NCBI GenBank assembly: GCA_946537305.1
Contig: CAMNFR010000004.1
Span: 1 to 64,000 of the forward strand
Length of the DNA stretch: 64,000 nucleotides
Direction of reading: 5' to 3'
DNA from: an uncultured Lachnospiraceae bacterium
Lineage (GTDB): Bacteria; Bacillota; Clostridia; Lachnospirales; Lachnospiraceae
Below the pieces are notes generated by a model, which ran no database searches, was not told the origin of the DNA, and was given only the letters and a program-made list of their open reading frames with translations. Below are positions 61,948 to 64,000 of this stretch, piece by piece (positions within the stretch are counted from its first letter, which is position 1; each line of letters opens with the position of its first letter). The position numbers and the translations under genes are program-made.

Positions 61948-62951
61948 CAGTCTTCTCCTTCCGGACTAAGCCCCAGATGCAAGTATGCCTCTTCCGTTGC
62001 GATGCGCCCGCGCGGGGTGCGCTGCAGGAACCCGTTCTGGATCAGATACGGCTCGCAGACATCCTCCAGCGTTCCCACATCCTCGCTCAGGGCCGCTGCC
62101 AGTGTCTCCAGGCCTACCGGGCCGCCGCCGAATTTTTGAATGATCGTTGTCAGGACTTTCTGGTCCATGCCGTCCAGTCCGAATTTATCCACATTCAGGA
62201 GGGTCAGCGTATAATCCGCCACCTCCCGGGTGATTCTTCCGTCAAAACGCACCTGTGCAAAATCTCTCACCCGCTTTAACAGGCGATTGGCCAGTCGCGG
62301 CGTACCGCGTGAGCGGCGCGCGATTTCCATGGCGCCTGCCGGGTCGATCTCCACGCCCAGTATGCCGGCCGAATGTGTTACAATGGCCGCCAGTTCCTTC
62401 GGGGTGTAGAACTCCAGCCGGTGGATCACCCCAAAGCGGTCCCGCAGAGGGGCTGTCAGCATGCCCACCCGCGTAGTCGCGCCAACCAGTGTAAAGCGCG
62501 GCAGATCCAGACGGATGGATTTAGCACCGGAGCCCTTGCCGATCATAATATCGATGGCAAAATCCTCCATGGCAGCGTACAGATGCTCCTCGACCTGACG
62601 GTTCAGGCGGTGGATCTCATCGATAAAAAGGACATCCCCTTCTCCCAGCTTGGTCAGGATGGCTGCCATCTCCCCGGGGTGCTCAATGGCCGGCCCGGAG
62701 GTAATCTTCAGGTGGGTGCCCATCTCATTCGCCACGATGCCTGCCAGTGTTGTCTTTCCAAGGCCGGGCGGGCCGTAGAGCAGCACATGATCCAGCGGCT
62801 CCCCGCGGTTCTTCGCGGCCTCAATATAGACGGAAAGTGTCTGTTTGGCAGCCTCCTGACCGATATAATCCGCCAGAAGCTGCGGCCGCAGAGAATTTTC
62901 TATGCGGCTGTCCTCCTCCGTCAGTTCAGTTGTGATCACACGTTTTTCCAT
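61947..62951 (-). CDS. ruvB: Holliday junction branch-migration ATPase RuvB
   Basis: A 334-residue AAA+ motor acting with RuvA on recombination junctions. It has [20 protein letters not shown], Walker [15 protein letters not shown] (about 58-71), Walker [11 protein letters not shown], the [20 protein letters not shown] sensor and arginine finger region, and a winged-helix C terminus ([16 protein letters not shown]). It starts 21 nt after ruvA. Confidence 0.98.
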   Translation of the reverse strand: MEKRVITTELTEEDSRIENSLRPQLLADYIGQEAAKQTLSVYIEAAKNRGEPLDHVLLYGPPGLGKTTLAGIVANEMGTHLKITSGPAIEHPGEMAAILTKLGEGDVLFIDEIHRLNRQVEEHLYAAMEDFAIDIMIGKGSGAKSIRLDLPRFTLVGATTRVGMLTAPLRDRFGVIHRLEFYTPKELAAIVTHSAGILGVEIDPAGAMEIARRSRGTPRLANRLLKRVRDFAQVRFDGRITREVADYTLTLLNVDKFGLDGMDQKVLTTIIQKFGGGPVGLETLAAALSEDVGTLEDVCEPYLIQNGFLQRTPRGRIATEEAYLHLGLSPEGED

Positions 62952-62972
62952 ACTGTATTATATCCTTTATCG

Positions 62973-63584
62973 TTACAGGAGATATTTTAGTGCCTGCTTC
63001 AGGATCTCTTCCACATCCATTTCGGCGGTTCCCTCGATCTTCCGCACCGCAGCCATAGACTCCGAAGCGGAGTACCCCAGGGCCTGCAGCGCGGCTACCG
63101 CCTCCGAAACATTGGCCGTCCCCGCCGCAACGGCCCCTGCCGTCTGTCCTGCGTGCTCAGAGAATTTGTCCAGCGCATCCTGCAGACTCATCTTATCCTT
63201 CAGCTCCAGGATCACCTTCTGGGCGGTCTTTTTCCCGAGTCCCGGGGCCTTGGCGATTGCCTTCTCATCCCCGGAGAGGACGGCCATCCGAAGCTCATCC
63301 GGCGTCAGCGTGCTCAGCACGCCTAACGCCGCCTTCGGTCCAATCCCGTTCACGCCCAGCAGCAGGCGGAAGACCTCCCGGTCATCTCGCGTCAGGAATC
63401 CGTAAAGGGACATGGCGTCCTCCCGCACCGCAAAGTACGTGTAGATCTGTACCTGCTCTCCTCTGGCCGGCAGCCGGTCAAAAACGGACAGCGGCACAAA
63501 GATCTGATACCCGATCCCGCCGGTCTCCACCACAATGCGGTCCCCATCCGTTTCCGCCAATGATCCTTTTATATAGGCTATCAT
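62973..63584 (-). CDS. ruvA: Holliday junction DNA helicase subunit RuvA
   Basis: A 203-residue junction-binding protein. The N-terminal OB fold (MIAYIKGSLAETDGDRIVVE, IYTYFAVREDAMSLYGF) is followed by two helix-hairpin-helix motifs (LLGVNGIGPKAALGVLS and KAPGLGKKTAQKVILELKD). A flexible linker and a C-terminal RuvB-binding three-helix domain (VAALQALGYSASESMAAVRK) end it. It heads the operon behind a consensus promoter and a dyad that could be an SOS-type site. Confidence 0.97.
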   Translation of the reverse strand: MIAYIKGSLAETDGDRIVVETGGIGYQIFVPLSVFDRLPARGEQVQIYTYFAVREDAMSLYGFLTRDDREVFRLLLGVNGIGPKAALGVLSTLTPDELRMAVLSGDEKAIAKAPGLGKKTAQKVILELKDKMSLQDALDKFSEHAGQTAGAVAAGTANVSEAVAALQALGYSASESMAAVRKIEGTAEMDVEEILKQALKYLL

Positions 63585-63620
63585 TCACCAATCCCCCATC
63601 CTGTGCATAGAGTTCATGAG

Positions 63621-63649
63621 ATTATACCATATATTGTACTATTAATCAA
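63621..63649 (-). promoter_or_regulatory. Promoter of ruvAB-zapA-SEDS operon
   Basis: Minus strand -35 TTGATT (63644-63649), 17-nt spacer, -10 TATAAT (63621-63626), about 37 nt before ruvA. Confidence 0.85.
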
Positions 63650-63667
63650 GAACACGCACGTATGTTC
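63650..63667. promoter_or_regulatory. Dyad GAACA-N8-TGTTC beside the ruvA -35
   Basis: GAACACGCACGTATGTTC, an 18-bp inverted repeat touching the -35. The GAAC/GTTC half-sites are those of the Firmicute LexA box, but the spacing is 10 nt, not the usual 4, so LexA binding is uncertain. Confidence 0.35.
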
Positions 63668-63686
63668 TGCTGCTTTCAGATATAGA

Positions 63687-63746
63687 AAAACGGGAACAGA
63701 TCCCTCTTCCCGCTCCGAAGGAGTGTGAAACATGGTACCTGTTCCC
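63687..63746 (-). terminator. Terminator of the second LuxR gene
   Basis: Minus strand GGGAACAG (63739-63746) pairs with CTGTTCCC (63692-63699), with an inner hairpin (CTCCTTCGGAG), followed by GTTTTTC. Confidence 0.8.
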
Positions 63747-63759
63747 TGTAAATCGTTCT

Positions 63760-64000
63760 TTATTTAATACCAGGGGTCGTGATGCCGCACTGCACGGCAT
63801 TTACCGCCAGCTCGGTGCGGGATTTCAACCCGGTCTTGCTGATCAGATTATTGACATGATATCTCACCGTGGCCGGACTTACAAACAGTATGTCTGCGAT
63901 TTCCTTGTCTGTCAGTCCCTCTGCCAGATAACGGAGAATCTCCATCTCCCGATTTGTAAATTCAGTATTTTTGGCCATGCCCAGCTGGCTGACAGGCGGG
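63760..64000 (-). CDS. LuxR-type regulator, 3' part (paralogue of 48872 gene)
   Basis: The last 79 codons of a LuxR HTH regulator; the frame stays open to the window edge, so the gene starts outside. The HTH reads FTNREMEILRYLAEGLTD, KEIADILFVSPATVRYHVNN, then LISKTGLKSRTELAVNAVQ. An internal ATG at 63978 could suggest a 72-residue stand-alone HTH. However, the codons before it give PPVSQLG, which aligns with PPVINLG ahead of the HTH in the 48872 gene, so a full-length paralogue with a receiver-like domain is more likely. Confidence 0.88.
   Translation of the reverse strand, partial: PPVSQLGMAKNTEFTNREMEILRYLAEGLTDKEIADILFVSPATVRYHVNNLISKTGLKSRTELAVNAVQCGITTPGIK

Noticed and set aside
1..64000. 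tRNA, rRNA, CRISPR, IS or prophage elements
   Set aside because: No tRNA cloverleaf, rRNA segment, regularly spaced repeats, transposase or phage structural gene was found on either strand.

Overview
The window reads as chromosomal sequence of an anaerobic, low-taxonomic-G+C Firmicute of the Clostridia, most like a member of the Lachnospiraceae with a fairly GC-rich genome. Supporting features are strong GGAGG ribosome binding sites, an actinomycete-free Gram-positive cell-wall gene set, a DUF4317 protein, an ATP-type PEP carboxykinase, a K+-dependent membrane pyrophosphatase, the XpaC/TelA pair, a tetrahydrofolate (THF) riboswitch, and the tetrahydrofolate C1 trio Fhs/FchA/FolD. Coding density is very high and no gap exceeds about 300 bp. 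I saw no tRNA, rRNA, IS element, prophage or CRISPR array. The species call is inference.

Layout. 1-9.9 kb: 3' end of carB, a HerA-like ATPase operon with a small Nif11-like protein, a chromate-transporter pair plus thrH, a Na/Pi cotransporter, trpB2 and argF. 10.0-16.8 kb: one giant LPXTG-anchored adhesin. 16.9-23.7 kb: a folate/C1 block (folT under a THF riboswitch, fchA, fhs, folD) that runs directly into a radical SAM enzyme and a membrane protein ending in a (Cys-Ala)6 repeat. 23.9-29.1 kb: HutD, then an operon of a shortened pyruvate kinase, an EamA exporter, a PflX-like radical SAM protein and an FGGY sugar kinase. 29.4-31.9 kb: a eukaryotic-type glycogen branching enzyme and a membrane protein. 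31.9-39.1 kb: a wall/shikimate operon (murE, MecA-like PBP, EamA, AEC transporter, aroE-aroK fusion). 39.2-46.7 kb: DUF4317, nth, hppA, pyrBI, argR and a lactonase. 47.0-49.5 kb: pckA and an orphan LuxR regulator. 49.6-56.5 kb: telA, xpaC, tyrS, a polysaccharide deacetylase, map and a Nudix hydrolase. 56.6-64 kb: a division/repair operon (ruvA, ruvB, zapA, split U32 protein, SEDS protein, PBP), and the 3' end of a second LuxR regulator.

How genes connect. carB, argF, pyrBI and argR cover carbamoyl-phosphate use for pyrimidine and arginine. Fhs, FchA and FolD interconvert formate, formyl-, methenyl- and methylene-THF while FolT imports folate under THF control; FolD lacks the catalytic lysine needed for cyclohydrolase activity, which matches the presence of a separate FchA. 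MurE and three wall proteins supply peptidoglycan synthesis, with the SEDS/PBP pair next to zapA.

The most interesting unexplained signal is the translationally coupled radical SAM / Cys-Ala-repeat pair at 20987-23691, which looks like an enzyme and its substrate. Other notable items are a 27-bp triple repeat that encodes nine-residue repeats in two overlapping genes (SEDS and PBP), the split U32 protein, the aroE-aroK fusion and the acidic insertion inside a transpeptidase domain.
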